Shown: positions 8,472 to 16,235, counted from the stretch's first letter. The stretch is 35,341 nt of DNA from Bryobacterales bacterium (GCA_003135055.1 PLDF01000203.1:1-35341); one strand, 5' to 3'. Notes: generated by a model not told the origin, from the letters alone. Numbers and translations are program-made.

Positions 8472-9152
8472 CTACGCGGCCTCGGCTTCCTCGGCCGGCG
8501 TGGCGATCATCAAGCAGATGTCGCCTTCGCCGTCGTCGTAGCAATCGCCGCAAATTAGCAGGGCGTCCGGCTTGGCCCATGCGTTCTGGCCGCACTCGGG
8601 GCACGTGAATTTCGTCTTGCTGACCTTCTTGGCCTTCGCCGGCTTTCCCTCCGGTGCCGATTGCCAGGGAAGCTGAAACCCTTTGGCCTTGAGCTTGGCG
8701 AAGGCTTGCGCGTAGAGGCCTCCGGGGACGATGTTATGCGTAACGTGCCGGCCGGTTTCCTTGCCGCCTGGCTCGCCGGTGGCGGTCGGCGGCAAACCTA
8801 TCTCCTTCATCTTCGCGGCCCATTGCCGATCGTGATACGAACGCCGCGGCGGGGTGCCGTGGCTCTGCTGCCAAACGTGCGCCATTTCATGGGCGAGGGT
8901 GGACAGGATTAATTCATCACTGCGGCCGTTGAAGCTGTCCGGGTTCATGGCCAGCTCGTGGGCGGCGGCGTCCTCGGTGCGGCCGGTAAAACGCTCCGGG
9001 GAAAAATAGCCTCGCGCCTTCGCGTGACGCTGCAACGTCACCAGCACGTGGGGCAGGGAACCGCCGAACAGTTCCGCGTTGAAAAAGTCGTACGCTTCCT
9101 GAATAGCCCGGTAGGCGGCTGGCGTAATCGCTTCGTCTGTTGTCCGTTTCAT
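8472..9152 (-). CDS. SprT-like zinc-metallopeptidase-domain protein
   Basis: A SprT-like protein of 226 residues counted from the ATG at 9152. The zinc site is HEMAH (residues 88-92), with a likely third ligand in SYHDRQW (His107). A C-terminal zinc ribbon follows, with CPEC (184-187) and CGDC (201-204). SprT-domain proteins include the DNA-protein crosslink protease Spartan; bacterial forms, often on plasmids and phages, are poorly characterised. A longer frame starts at TTG 9191, but the first 13 codons look untranslated. An imperfect palindrome lies 2 bases upstream of the ATG. It lies downstream of higBA on the same strand, after an AT-rich gap. Domain call secure; substrate unknown. Confidence 0.88.
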   Translation of the reverse strand: MKRTTDEAITPAAYRAIQEAYDFFNAELFGGSLPHVLVTLQRHAKARGYFSPERFTGRTEDAAAHELAMNPDSFNGRSDELILSTLAHEMAHVWQQSHGTPPRRSYHDRQWAAKMKEIGLPPTATGEPGGKETGRHVTHNIVPGGLYAQAFAKLKAKGFQLPWQSAPEGKPAKAKKVSKTKFTCPECGQNAWAKPDALLICGDCYDDGEGDICLMIATPAEEAEAA

Positions 9153-9153
9153 A

Positions 9154-9173
9154 ATTGCATCGTTCGATACAAT
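9154..9173. promoter_or_regulatory. Palindromic operator candidate before the sprT-like gene
   Basis: The 20-base imperfect palindrome ATTGCATCGTTCGATACAAT has matching halves at 8 of 10 positions. It lies immediately upstream of the ATG at 9152 (minus strand). It overlaps a possible -10 box TATCGA that is spaced 16 bases from TTGCTT. A repressor site is the natural reading; the repressor is not identified. Confidence 0.45.
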
Positions 9174-9230
9174 CACAATCGACGCAAGCAAAAACCGCGA
9201 ACGATTATTTTTTATAATGGGGCTTGCTAC

Positions 9231-9512
9231 CTAAACGAGTTCCAGCCGTTTCAGGTTCAGTCGGTCGCGGCGAACTTGCGCAAGGTCGTACTGCGCCTGC
9301 TGCACAAGCCAGCCTTGCTCCGTGCCGCCGAAAACCTTGGACAGTCTCACGGCCATTTCGGGAGATATTCCGCGCTTCCCGTTAACGAGCTCCGAAAGCG
9401 TGTTGCGCGTCACGCCGAGAGCGTGGGCGGCGTCGGTGATCGTCAAGCCTAACGGTTCAATACATTCCTGCAACACGACGATGCCGGGGTGCGGCGGGTT
9501 TTTCATGGTCAT
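9231..9512 (-). CDS. higA: HigA antitoxin, XRE family
   Basis: A 93-residue antitoxin of the HigA/VapI group: [13 protein letters not shown] at the start, then an HTH around residues 18-55 ([20 protein letters not shown], then [19 protein letters not shown]). In the family it binds and neutralises HigB and represses its own operon. The chosen start, ATG at 9512, has a ribosome binding site AAAGGAAC just upstream and matches the usual N-terminus; the longer frame to 9569 overlaps the toxin gene. The toxin gene lies upstream with 13 bases between them, the classical toxin-first higBA order. Confidence 0.93.
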   Translation of the reverse strand: MTMKNPPHPGIVVLQECIEPLGLTITDAAHALGVTRNTLSELVNGKRGISPEMAVRLSKVFGGTEQGWLVQQAQYDLAQVRRDRLNLKRLELV

Positions 9513-9525
9513 GGGTTTGTTCCTT

Positions 9526-9801
9526 TCAGTGGTAATCGACATAATCAACGTCCTCCGCGTCGCCGTCAAAACGAAATATCACCCGCCAGTTGGCCCGGAC
9601 AGTTACGGCCCAGAAACCTTTCAACGCGCCTTTCAGCGGATGCAGCTTAAACCCCGGCAAGTCCATATGCGCGATGATTGTGGCAGCGTGAAGGGTCGCC
9701 AGAATGTTCCGCAGCTTGCCGACATGCTCCGCGTTGACGCCGCTTGGGTCGTCCTGTTCAAACAGCCGTTTCAGCCCCTTGTGGCGGATTGTCTTTATCA
9801 T
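9526..9801 (-). CDS. higB: HigB toxin, RelE superfamily
   Basis: A 91-residue HigB-type toxin with the usual length and layout: [18 protein letters not shown] at the N-terminus, the central [14 protein letters not shown], and the C-terminal [20 protein letters not shown]. Family members cleave mRNA on the ribosome. It is the first gene of a two-gene operon with higA. The ATG at 9801 is only 5 bases from a good -10 box and has no ribosome binding site, so the mRNA is predicted to be leaderless. It looks intact. Unlike the two Gp49-like toxins elsewhere in the window, it belongs to the classical plasmid-maintenance HigB group. Confidence 0.92.
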   Translation of the reverse strand: MIKTIRHKGLKRLFEQDDPSGVNAEHVGKLRNILATLHAATIIAHMDLPGFKLHPLKGALKGFWAVTVRANWRVIFRFDGDAEDVDYVDYH

Positions 9802-9806
9802 CCCGA

Positions 9807-9835
9807 ACCGTAACGCGCCATGTGGCGCATGTCAA
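9807..9835 (-). promoter_or_regulatory. higBA promoter with palindromic operator in the spacer
   Basis: On the minus strand, TTGACA (9835-9830), a 17-base spacer and TACGGT (9812-9807) form a good sigma-70-type promoter. The spacer contains the perfect palindrome GCGCCA-CA-TGGCGC (9815-9828), ideally placed for HigA to block RNA polymerase. The transcription start is expected at or next to the higB ATG at 9801. The 284 bases from 9836 to the next gene (10120) show no gene I can support. Confidence 0.75.
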
Positions 9836-10119
9836 TAATCAATGGTAGCAAGATTGTCGCCTTCTTTGTGTGGGTCGGGTGGTTCTCGTCGCTGGCATCC
9901 GTGCGGCTGTGCTGCACGGGTGGCCCGCGCCATCCGGCGCATATGGCCACGCGCACGGGTCGGCGCTTGCGCCGATGCTTTTACCGGCTGGCCGTAGAGA
10001 AGAGAAGGGGGCTGTCTTGATCCGTCAGAACGAGACGGCGCCGGTTTGTGAAATGAAACACCACCATTAAGTTTCCGTTGACGCCAGAGAAGGCACGCCC
10101 GCTGCTATGATCTAGGCAA

Positions 10120-10650
10120 ATGGCACGCGTGACATACTGCCTGAGTGGTCATTTTGTGGGCCTCGTTAACCCAAGTCTCAGCACTGGGAGCAGAGGACAA
10201 CTCCGCGCAATGATGGCACAGGAGGAACATGCGTTTGTTTTCGGTCCATCTGGCGTGGCAAACCAGAAACGGCTCCCAGCATTCTGCGCAACTTGCGGGG
10301 CCTCGAATATCAGTGCCTGTCAGCACTGCCAGGCGTCGATTGAAGTCGACTATCCGGGAGGGACGCCGGGATACTGCGGCGGTTGTGGCAAACCATTTCC
10401 TTGGACAGAGACGGCTCTCTCTGCTGCGAAAGAATATACCGATGAACTCGACCAGTTGACGCCAGAAGAAAAGACGGTGCTGAAGGCAACCATCGATGAT
10501 CTGACCAGAGATACAGCCAAAACACCTCTGGCCGCAAGTCGTTTCAAAAAGTTTATGAGTAAAGTTGGCCCAAGCGCAGAAGGCGTCTTCAAGAAATTTC
10601 TTGAGACCGCCGTAACCGAGGCTACTAAAAAGATGATGGGGCTGTTCTGA
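10120..10650 (+). CDS. DUF2321 family zinc-ribbon protein
   Basis: A 176-residue protein matching the DUF2321 family. After LSGHFVG it has a zinc ribbon with CATCGASN, CQHCQA and CGGCGKPFPWTE. A helical C-terminal half follows (LTPEEKTVLKATIDDLTRDT, then RFKKFMSKVG). The family pattern of two CxxC pairs followed by GKPFPWTE is complete. Function is unknown; the family appears in scattered genomic neighbourhoods. It is alone on the plus strand between TA modules, with no clear promoter. It looks intact. Confidence 0.85.
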   Translation: MARVTYCLSGHFVGLVNPSLSTGSRGQLRAMMAQEEHAFVFGPSGVANQKRLPAFCATCGASNISACQHCQASIEVDYPGGTPGYCGGCGKPFPWTETALSAAKEYTDELDQLTPEEKTVLKATIDDLTRDTAKTPLAASRFKKFMSKVGPSAEGVFKKFLETAVTEATKKMMGLF

Positions 10651-10702
10651 ACCCGAAAAAATTCGGCGACGCTTCGCGCCGCAGAGAAACACGGCGGGGG
10701 GC

Positions 10703-11030
10703 TTACGTGCATGGGATGTCCACCTCGGCATAGCTGCCGGGAGCGGCCGCGTCCACTACGGCGGCGATTTTATCGAGATGCAGTTTCACAAGCGGCCATT
10801 GCGGCGTGCTCAACACCACAAGAGCTAACCGGCGGCCTGTAAGGTTCTGCTGGTAACGCATGTTCTTGTCGGCGGTCAAAAGCACATCAAAACCCGCCCG
10901 TTCGGCCTGGGCGAGCAAATCGCCGTTGGTCAGCTTATCCCACCCTCGATCTTTAGCTTTTGTAACGGTGTGGCCCTTATAGGGATGGGGCAATGCCGCG
11001 CGGTGTTATGCGATCAAAGAGAATGAGCAT
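10703..11030 (-). pseudogene. DUF5615 PIN-like toxin, frameshifted
   Basis: The toxin partner of the DUF433 protein upstream. The N-terminus MLILFDRITPRGIAPSL starts at ATG 11030. It overlaps the DUF433 stop by 17 bases and then meets a TAA. The rest (YKGHTVTKAKDRGW, FDVLLTADKNMRYQQNLTGR and AVVDAAAPGSYAEVDIP) continues in the next frame, with no gap in family content. One extra base in the run CATCCCTATAAGGG (around 10980) accounts for the break. Family members have a PIN-like/Mut7-C nuclease fold whose first aspartate is the one in LFD. Either a recent null mutation, a sequencing error or recoding could explain it; the rest is well preserved. Confidence 0.85.
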
Positions 11031-11283
11031 CGACCGTTTGGGCGGCGGGAGAGTGGACAGAAGGCGGCGCGTCGAGGCTTCGCGCCGCGAATTCCAGCAC
11101 GGCTACAATCTGCTCCCGCGTGATGTCGAACTGCTCGATGATTTCCTCGATGCTGGCTCCGGCTTCGATGTTTTCAAACACAGCGGAAACGGGCATTCGG
11201 GTATCACGAAATACCCATGTGCCGCTTAACCGGCCCGGCACGCTTTCCACGGCGGGGCATTGTGACCAATCAAGACTAGCCAT
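11014..11283 (-). CDS. DUF433 antitoxin
   Basis: An 89-residue DUF433 protein, the usual partner and presumed antitoxin of DUF5615 toxins. Hallmarks are GRLSGTWVFRDTRMPVSAVF followed by an HTH-like segment, IEEIIEQFDITREQIVAVL. The start ATG at 11283 is preceded by AAAGGAG. The 17-base overlap with the toxin start is typical of the pair and indicates translational coupling. It looks intact although the toxin is broken, as is often seen when a TA module is decaying. Confidence 0.9.
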   Translation of the reverse strand: MASLDWSQCPAVESVPGRLSGTWVFRDTRMPVSAVFENIEAGASIEEIIEQFDITREQIVAVLEFAARSLDAPPSVHSPAAQTVDAHSL

Positions 11284-11311
11284 GCTCTGCGCTCCTTTCT
11301 TTTAGGGTACG

Positions 11312-11464
11312 TCAGTTGATGTCCTTCGCCAGTTGCTCCACGGTCTTGTTGAATTGCCGCGCGATCTCGATGCAACGCGAATTGAGCGGAACCCCTTCAA
11401 CGGGGTCGCAATCCTCGTTCTCGGAGAAGTCGGCAACGGCGGCCATGTAATCGGCGGCGGTCAT
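11312..11464 (-). CDS. Small hypothetical protein
   Basis: A 50-residue frame, MTAADYMAAVADFSENEDCD onward, ending in FNKTVEQLAKDIN. It lies 28 bases upstream of the DUF433 gene on the same strand and could be the first gene of that operon. There is no clear ribosome binding site and no recognised family; the acidic, helical composition would suit a small regulator or partner protein. The call rests on codon-like composition and position only. Confidence 0.4.
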   Translation of the reverse strand: MTAADYMAAVADFSENEDCDPVEGVPLNSRCIEIARQFNKTVEQLAKDIN

Positions 11465-11540
11465 CGCGGGCCGGGAAACGCGCTGGCCCTTATCGCGTCT
11501 TCAGCGAATCGGAGCCACGACCGTGAGGGAGTGGTCTTCG

Positions 11541-12302
11541 CTAGACCCTGACCACACGATCCATCTCCAGGAATTCGCGGATCAGCGGATGATCCGATTT
11601 TTCCATTTCCGCCACCGGCCCAAAGTAGATGACGCCGCCGTCCGAAAGGAAGACGACCCGGTCGGCCACTTTGTACATCAGGTCCAGATCGTGCGTTACC
11701 ACCACGGAGGTGAGGCGCAGTTGCTTCTTGAGCCGCAGCATCAGGTCGCCCAGGTGATTCGACATGATCGGATCCACCATGGTGGTTGGCTCGTCGTAGA
11801 GAATGCACTGCGGCTGCGCGGCCAGCGCGCGGGCGATGGCCACGGAGCGCTTATAGCCGGTAGATAGATCGGCGGGATACGCGTTCTTGGCCTCGGCGAT
11901 GTCCACCAATCCAAGCAGCCCGTTCACCACATCCTCCTTGTTCTGCTGGTCGTAGTCCTCGCGGAGTTCCAAAGAGAAAAGCACGTTCTCAGCCACGGTC
12001 AAAGAATCGAACAGCGCGCCGGACTGGAACACCATCGTCACCTTCCGGCGGATGCGGCGAAGCTCGTCTTCGGCCATGCCGGTAATGTCCTCATGCGCCA
12101 CGATGATTTGGCCGCTATCGGGCTTGATGAAGCCCATAATATGGCCGAGGGTGACCGATTTGCCGACGCCGCTACGGCCGATTATGGCCACGGTTTCGCC
12201 CGGATCTACATTGAAGTTGGAATCGACCAAAACGGGGCGGTCGAACGTCTTATATACATGCCGGAACTCGATGTAGTGCGGATAGGGATCATCCTGCGGC
12301 AT
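11541..12302 (-). CDS. ABC transporter ATPase, MlaF-like
   Basis: A 253-residue ATP-binding subunit closest to MlaF/Mkl proteins, which power phospholipid or lipid transport between the membranes. Walker A is GRSGVGKS (42-49). The Q-loop is in VFQSGALFDSLTVAENV, which is typical of this group. Walker B is ILYDEP (167-172), and the H-loop is VVTHDLDL (His204). The signature is LSTGYKR (146-152) instead of the usual LSGGM-type sequence, and the sequence after Walker B reads DEPTTMVDP. The usual partner genes (MlaE permease, MlaD) are absent here. The start overlaps the end of mobA by 14 bases, so the two are probably translated together. Confidence 0.85.
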   Translation of the reverse strand: MPQDDPYPHYIEFRHVYKTFDRPVLVDSNFNVDPGETVAIIGRSGVGKSVTLGHIMGFIKPDSGQIIVAHEDITGMAEDELRRIRRKVTMVFQSGALFDSLTVAENVLFSLELREDYDQQNKEDVVNGLLGLVDIAEAKNAYPADLSTGYKRSVAIARALAAQPQCILYDEPTTMVDPIMSNHLGDLMLRLKKQLRLTSVVVTHDLDLMYKVADRVVFLSDGGVIYFGPVAEMEKSDHPLIREFLEMDRVVRV

Positions 12303-12852
12303 GACCGGCCCATTCCTCAGGGGTGTTAACGTTTTGAAAAAGAGACACTTCGGCCACAGGCAGGCGCACCGTGCGGACGGTTTCGAGAGCCGCCGTCACT
12401 TTGCGTATGCCGGCGGCGAAAGCGGCTTCCAAGGGTTCGAGGCAGCGCCGGTGGTAGAGCGCGCAGAGCGGTTCTGGGCGGCCTTCGGGTCCCACCGGCA
12501 GCAGCGCATCCGCGCCCGATTCCGCCGCGGTTTTCAGCCATCCGCGCAGCAGCTCCGGGTCGAGGCGCGGCATATCGCAGGCGGTGATGAGGTTCCAATC
12601 GGCGCTGGTATTCCGCAAGGCTGTGAGAATGCCCCCCAGCGGTCCTTCGCCCGGATAAAGATCGGGAATCGCGGGGTAGCCAAGACCGGCATAGCGGACC
12701 GGGTCGCCAACCAGAGTCGCGCTGCCGGCGGCTGCGGAGACCGCCCGGGCGACCGATTGTGCCAGCGCGCCGCCGCGAAATGGCAGCAGGGCTTTGTCGC
12801 GTCCCATACGGGAACTGCGCCCTCCCACCAGCACGTATCCCGCGTTACCCAC
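12289..12852 (-). CDS. mobA: Molybdenum cofactor guanylyltransferase
   Basis: MobA transfers GMP from GTP to molybdopterin in the cytoplasm, giving the guanine dinucleotide cofactor. The nucleotide-binding loop is intact near the N-terminus (LVGGRSSRMGRDKALLPF). It is followed by GEGPLGGILTAL, the acidic metal-binding motif in ITACDMPRL, and the late pattern FQNVNTPEEW. The start chosen is GTG at 12852, giving 187 residues, the usual length. The frame continues upstream to 12945 through a repeat and is unlikely to be coding there. No other molybdopterin gene is nearby. It overlaps the downstream ATPase by 14 bases. Confidence 0.88.
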   Translation of the reverse strand: MGNAGYVLVGGRSSRMGRDKALLPFRGGALAQSVARAVSAAAGSATLVGDPVRYAGLGYPAIPDLYPGEGPLGGILTALRNTSADWNLITACDMPRLDPELLRGWLKTAAESGADALLPVGPEGRPEPLCALYHRRCLEPLEAAFAAGIRKVTAALETVRTVRLPVAEVSLFQNVNTPEEWAGHAAG

Positions 12853-12896
12853 AGCAAAATGATAACATTGAGGTTTCCGCGTCGAGATTTTGCATT

Positions 12897-12995
12897 TCAA
12901 CGCGGAGCCGCGGAGAGGCGGAGAATACGCGGAGCGGAACATCATAGTGGCCGTAACTCCGCGTTGCCTCCGTTATCTCCGCGCCTCCGCGTTGA
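12897..12995. repeat. Inverted repeat rich in CGCGGAG
   Basis: Arms at 12897-12934 and 12957-12995 are imperfect reverse complements, each built from repeated CGCGGAG units and starting with TCAACGCGGAG. They lie between divergent mobA and the lytic transglycosylase gene; the right arm ends just before the latter's GAGGAAG ribosome binding site. Repeats of this kind are widespread in soil bacteria. A large cruciform or mRNA hairpin is possible. Confidence 0.7.
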
Positions 12996-13001
12996 GGAAG
13001 T

Positions 13002-13697
13002 ATGTATCGCGAGGAGCCAAACATTTTGACGCGTTTTTGTTTTAATCTGGTATGCTATATGGCAGTCGCCGCTCCGGGCCTTTTGGGAGCGCCGCCGGAC
13101 GAGACCCTGCGCGTCAAAACCGTGGTCCGGGTGGATGCGCGCACGGGAAAGCTGGTAAGAAGCGTGGTTTCGAACGCCCATCCCGTTGCTGGAAAACCGG
13201 CGCCGCCGGCGCTCGATGCGGCCGTGCGGCAGATCGCCGCCGAGCAATCGCTGCCGCCCGAGCTGCTGCATTCCGTAATTCAAGTGGAAAGCAATTACAA
13301 CCCCAGCGCGGTGTCGCCCAAGGGCGCGCAGGGCTTGATGCAGCTGATTCCCGAAACGGCGCGGCGGTTCGGCGTGCTCGATTCGTTCGATCCGGTGGAA
13401 AACATTCAGGGCGGGCCCAAGTATCTGAAATATCTGCTCGATCTGTACCAGGGCGATTATCCCCGGGCGCTGGCTGCTTACAACGCCGGCGAAAAGGCAG
13501 TGGCGAAGTATGGCGGCGTGCCGCCTTACGCGGAAACGCAGAATTACGTGGCGCAGGTGCAGAAGCGGCTCGATAGCTCAAAACCGCCGGCGCACGCGAA
13601 GCCGGAAGTGAAGACGGCGGAAACCGCGCCCGATGAGCCGCGTCATATTCTAGAGTTGGTGGGCGCGGACGGCGCGGTGCGTTACGTTACCCGATAG
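13002..13697 (+). CDS. Lytic transglycosylase, SLT domain
   Basis: A 231-residue peptidoglycan lytic transglycosylase of the Slt/MltC type. It cleaves the MurNAc-GlcNAc bond and forms 1,6-anhydroMurNAc. A signal peptide is likely (hydrophobic residues 12-29). The SLT domain spans about 70-190, with the catalytic Glu96 in QVESNYNPSAVS, then KGAQGLMQLIPETARRFG and the late ALAAYNAGE. The C-terminal tail (about 190-231) is polar. ATG 13002 is preceded by GAGGAAG. The stop is 6 bases before the amidase gene start, so the two wall hydrolases form an operon. Confidence 0.92.
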   Translation: MYREEPNILTRFCFNLVCYMAVAAPGLLGAPPDETLRVKTVVRVDARTGKLVRSVVSNAHPVAGKPAPPALDAAVRQIAAEQSLPPELLHSVIQVESNYNPSAVSPKGAQGLMQLIPETARRFGVLDSFDPVENIQGGPKYLKYLLDLYQGDYPRALAAYNAGEKAVAKYGGVPPYAETQNYVAQVQKRLDSSKPPAHAKPEVKTAETAPDEPRHILELVGADGAVRYVTR

Positions 13698-13703
13698 AGT
13701 TCT

Positions 13704-15179
13704 ATGAAGCCGGTTGTTGCATTGGCGATTGGGGTTACGGTGTTGGCGGCGCAAACGGGAAAGCCCGTTCTGCACAGCGTTACCGCGGTACGCCACTGGA
13801 GCCTGGGCGGCGTAACGCGCATCGCCGTGGAAGTTTCCGGCGAGTTCCAATACCGCAGCGACCGGCTCCAAAACCCCGACCGCATCTACTACGACATTCT
13901 CAACGCCCGCCCGAGTTTCGATAACAAGCGCCTCTATACCGAAGATCTGGGCGACGCATTCGTCAAGCGCATCCGCGTTGCCGAGACGGTTCCCGGCGTG
14001 ACGCGGGTGGTTCTCGACTTGGATGCAGGCGTGGAGGCGGCCGCTTCGGTGCTTTCCAGCCCCGACCGCCTGATTATCGAGTTGCGAGGCGGCGCTCCGC
14101 CGGCCGTTCCGACGGCGCCGCCGATAACCGTTCCGCTTTCCCTCGATACGCCCATGGCCGGGCCGATCAAGCCCGCCTCCGCACCAGCCGGGGTCCCTGC
14201 GACCACTCCGCCGATCGAGACCGCCAAGACGGTCAAGCCTGCCACCTCGTCACCCGCGGCTCCTGCTCCGGCTCCGCCGATTGAAACCGCCAAGACGTTC
14301 AAGCCTACCACCTCGTCACCCGCGGCTCCTGCGCCGGCTCCGCCGATTGAAACCGCCCGGCCGGTCAAGCCCGATCTGTTGAAAGCGGAGGCAGTAAAGC
14401 CCGATCCGGCGCCCCCGGTTGAAGTCGCCAGGCCCGCGCGCCGTACTGCGGCGGGCGGAACGTCGCTCGTGCGCGCGCTGGGGTTGAAACTGCAGCGCGT
14501 GGTGATAGACCCCGGCCACGGCGGCCATGACGAAGGCACGCAAGGGCCGAAAGGCCTGCTCGAAAAAGACCTGGTGCTCGATGTGGCGATGCGGGTGGGC
14601 AAGTTGATCGAAGACCGCATGGGCGCCGAGGTGATCTACACCCGGTCGGACGATACCTTCGTTCCGCTCGAAGGCCGCACCGCGCTGGCCAACGATAAGA
14701 AGGCCGACCTGCTGCTTTCCATCCACGCCAACTCGTCGCCCACCCAGCGCGTCACTGGCGTGGAGACGTATTACCTGAATTTCACGGATTCGAAAGACGC
14801 GCTAGACGTGGCCTCGCGCGAGAACGCCAGCGCGCAGAAGTCGGTTTTTGAATTGCGCGACATTATCCAGCGCATCTCGGCGCACGATAAGGCCGAAGAA
14901 TCGCGCGATTTCGCCAGCCGGATCCAAACTGCGCTATTCGCGTTTTCGTCGAAGACGTTTACCGCCGAGAGGAATCGCGGCGTCAGAAAGGCGCCGTTTG
15001 TGGTGCTGATCGGGGCCAACATGCCATCGGTGCTGGTGGAGATCGGGTTCCTCAGCAATCCGCGCGAGGAAACGCTGCTCAACAAACCCGATTACAGGCA
15101 GAAGCTGGCTGAGGCGCTGTTCCGCGGCTTGACGAAATACGCCGATGGATTGAGCCATTTTCAAGTGGCCGAAAATTAA
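13704..15179 (+). CDS. N-acetylmuramoyl-L-alanine amidase, AMIN plus Amidase_3
   Basis: A 491-residue exported zinc amidase of the AmiC type, which removes stem peptides from peptidoglycan, usually during cell separation. Order: signal peptide (1-17), AMIN domain (about 25-128), proline/alanine-rich linker (about 130-250) with a 22-residue tandem repeat, and Amidase_3 (about 263-480). Zinc ligands and catalytic residues are all present: His272 in DPGHGG, Glu287 in LLEKD, His341 in SIHAN, and Glu446 in VEIGFLSN. AMIN domains target the enzyme to the septum or to glycan. It follows the lytic transglycosylase gene closely and is followed by a gene on the same strand after 5 bases. Confidence 0.95.
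   Translation: MKPVVALAIGVTVLAAQTGKPVLHSVTAVRHWSLGGVTRIAVEVSGEFQYRSDRLQNPDRIYYDILNARPSFDNKRLYTEDLGDAFVKRIRVAETVPGVTRVVLDLDAGVEAAASVLSSPDRLIIELRGGAPPAVPTAPPITVPLSLDTPMAGPIKPASAPAGVPATTPPIETAKTVKPATSSPAAPAPAPPIETAKTFKPTTSSPAAPAPAPPIETARPVKPDLLKAEAVKPDPAPPVEVARPARRTAAGGTSLVRALGLKLQRVVIDPGHGGHDEGTQGPKGLLEKDLVLDVAMRVGKLIEDRMGAEVIYTRSDDTFVPLEGRTALANDKKADLLLSIHANSSPTQRVTGVETYYLNFTDSKDALDVASRENASAQKSVFELRDIIQRISAHDKAEESRDFASRIQTALFAFSSKTFTAERNRGVRKAPFVVLIGANMPSVLVEIGFLSNPREETLLNKPDYRQKLAEALFRGLTKYADGLSHFQVAEN
14208..14372 (+). repeat. 66-bp tandem repeat in the amidase linker
   Basis: Two full 66-base units (14208-14273 and 14274-14339) and a partial third encode PPIETAKTVKPATSSPAAPA-type units of 22 residues. 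The copies are nearly identical at DNA level (shared stretch around CACCTCGTCACCCGCGGCTC), pointing to recent duplication. Copy number may vary among strains and would change the linker length between the AMIN and amidase domains. Confidence 0.85.
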
Positions 15180-15184
15180 TCCGC

Positions 15185-15868
15185 GTGCGCGTCCTGGCCT
15201 TTCGCCACGTTCCGTTTGAAGGTTTGGGATTGATCGAGCCGGCGCTCGAATCGCGCGGCGTCGCGGTCGACTATGCCGATTTGTATCAAGCCGTTCCCCC
15301 ATTGCCCGACACCAGTCACTACGACGGCCTGATCTTCCTTGGCGGCCCGATGTCGGCGAACGACCCGCTACCGTATCTGCGTACGGAAATGGGCATCGTC
15401 GAACGCGCCCTGACGGCCGGCACGCCCGTGCTGGGCGTGTGTCTGGGCGCGCAGTTGATCGCCAAAACGTTGGGCGCGCGGGTTTACCTCAATGCGCAAC
15501 GGGAGATCGGCTGGTTCGACATTCATCTGGCGAGGGGCGCCGCAAGCGATCCGGTCTTTACCGGGCTGCGACAGTCTGAGACGGTGTTTCACTGGCACGG
15601 CGACACATTCGATCTGCCAGCCGGCGCGGAGTTACTGGCGCGGTCGGACCGGACTGAGCGGCAAGCCTTTAGATACGGGCGCGCGTGTTACGGAATGCAA
15701 TTTCATTTGGAGGTGACGCCTCAAATGATTGTAGACTGGTGTGAGCAGGACGAGAATTGCGGGGATATGCGCGAACTGAGGGTGCCACCCGATCCGCAGT
15801 TCAATCGGTTGCGATTGAACGACATTGCGCGGCTGGTATTTGGGCAGTGGTGCGATCTGCTGCCGTGA
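15185..15868 (+). CDS. Class I glutamine amidotransferase domain protein
   Basis: A 227-residue stand-alone GATase1 protein resembling the glutaminase half of GMP synthase and the GatD-like or gamma-glutamyl hydrolase-like proteins. The catalytic triad is visible: nucleophile Cys86 in GVCLGAQLIAK, His174 and Glu176 in MQFHLEVT. The oxyanion strand FLGGPMSAND is near residue 51. The start is GTG at 15185, five bases after the amidase stop. No synthetase partner lies next to it. In the family such proteins act on small amides or peptides in the cytoplasm; the substrate here is not evident. Confidence 0.88.
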   Translation: MRVLAFRHVPFEGLGLIEPALESRGVAVDYADLYQAVPPLPDTSHYDGLIFLGGPMSANDPLPYLRTEMGIVERALTAGTPVLGVCLGAQLIAKTLGARVYLNAQREIGWFDIHLARGAASDPVFTGLRQSETVFHWHGDTFDLPAGAELLARSDRTERQAFRYGRACYGMQFHLEVTPQMIVDWCEQDENCGDMRELRVPPDPQFNRLRLNDIARLVFGQWCDLLP

Positions 15869-15894
15869 CGCGCAAACCTGGGACAGGAGATTGC

Positions 15895-16113
15895 GTGCCG
15901 GAGGAACCTACAGAGCCGCCCGAGACTCCGCTCGATGCGGAAACTGTCGAGCCTGCGCCGCGTCCCATGCCGCGGTGCCCGAGGTGCGGTTGGCAGAATG
16001 TGCGCATCTCGCTAACCAAAGGCCCGCTGGATTTGATTCTCGGCGTCGTTTCGATTCAGCGCTTCAAGTGCCGCAGTTGTGGCAATTATTTTCGCCGCTG
16101 GCGCCGCTTGTAA
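15895..16113 (+). CDS. Small zinc-ribbon protein
   Basis: A 72-residue protein starting at GTG 15895, with CAGGAG at 15884-15889 as ribosome binding site. An acidic, proline-rich N-terminus (EEPTEPPETPLDAETVEP) leads to a zinc ribbon with CPRCGW and CRSCGNYF and a basic end (RRWRRL). The segment between the knuckles is hydrophobic (GPLDLILGVVSIQ). It is probably cotranscribed with the amidotransferase gene. No named family; function unknown. Confidence 0.7.
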   Translation: MPEEPTEPPETPLDAETVEPAPRPMPRCPRCGWQNVRISLTKGPLDLILGVVSIQRFKCRSCGNYFRRWRRL

Positions 16114-16235
16114 GCAGCTCCTTTTGGCTATTACCCCCTCATTTCATGCCTGCTACTCTCCCATTTGGGGGGATTGTGTCGAAGCATACGGCATAGCACA
16201 CTGAAAATGCATTGAGTTCCGCATGTTTATTTCAG

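Noticed and set aside
9820..10070. Two plus-strand frames between higB and the DUF2321 gene
   Set aside because: No ribosome binding site, composition unlike coding sequence, and the first overlaps the higBA promoter.
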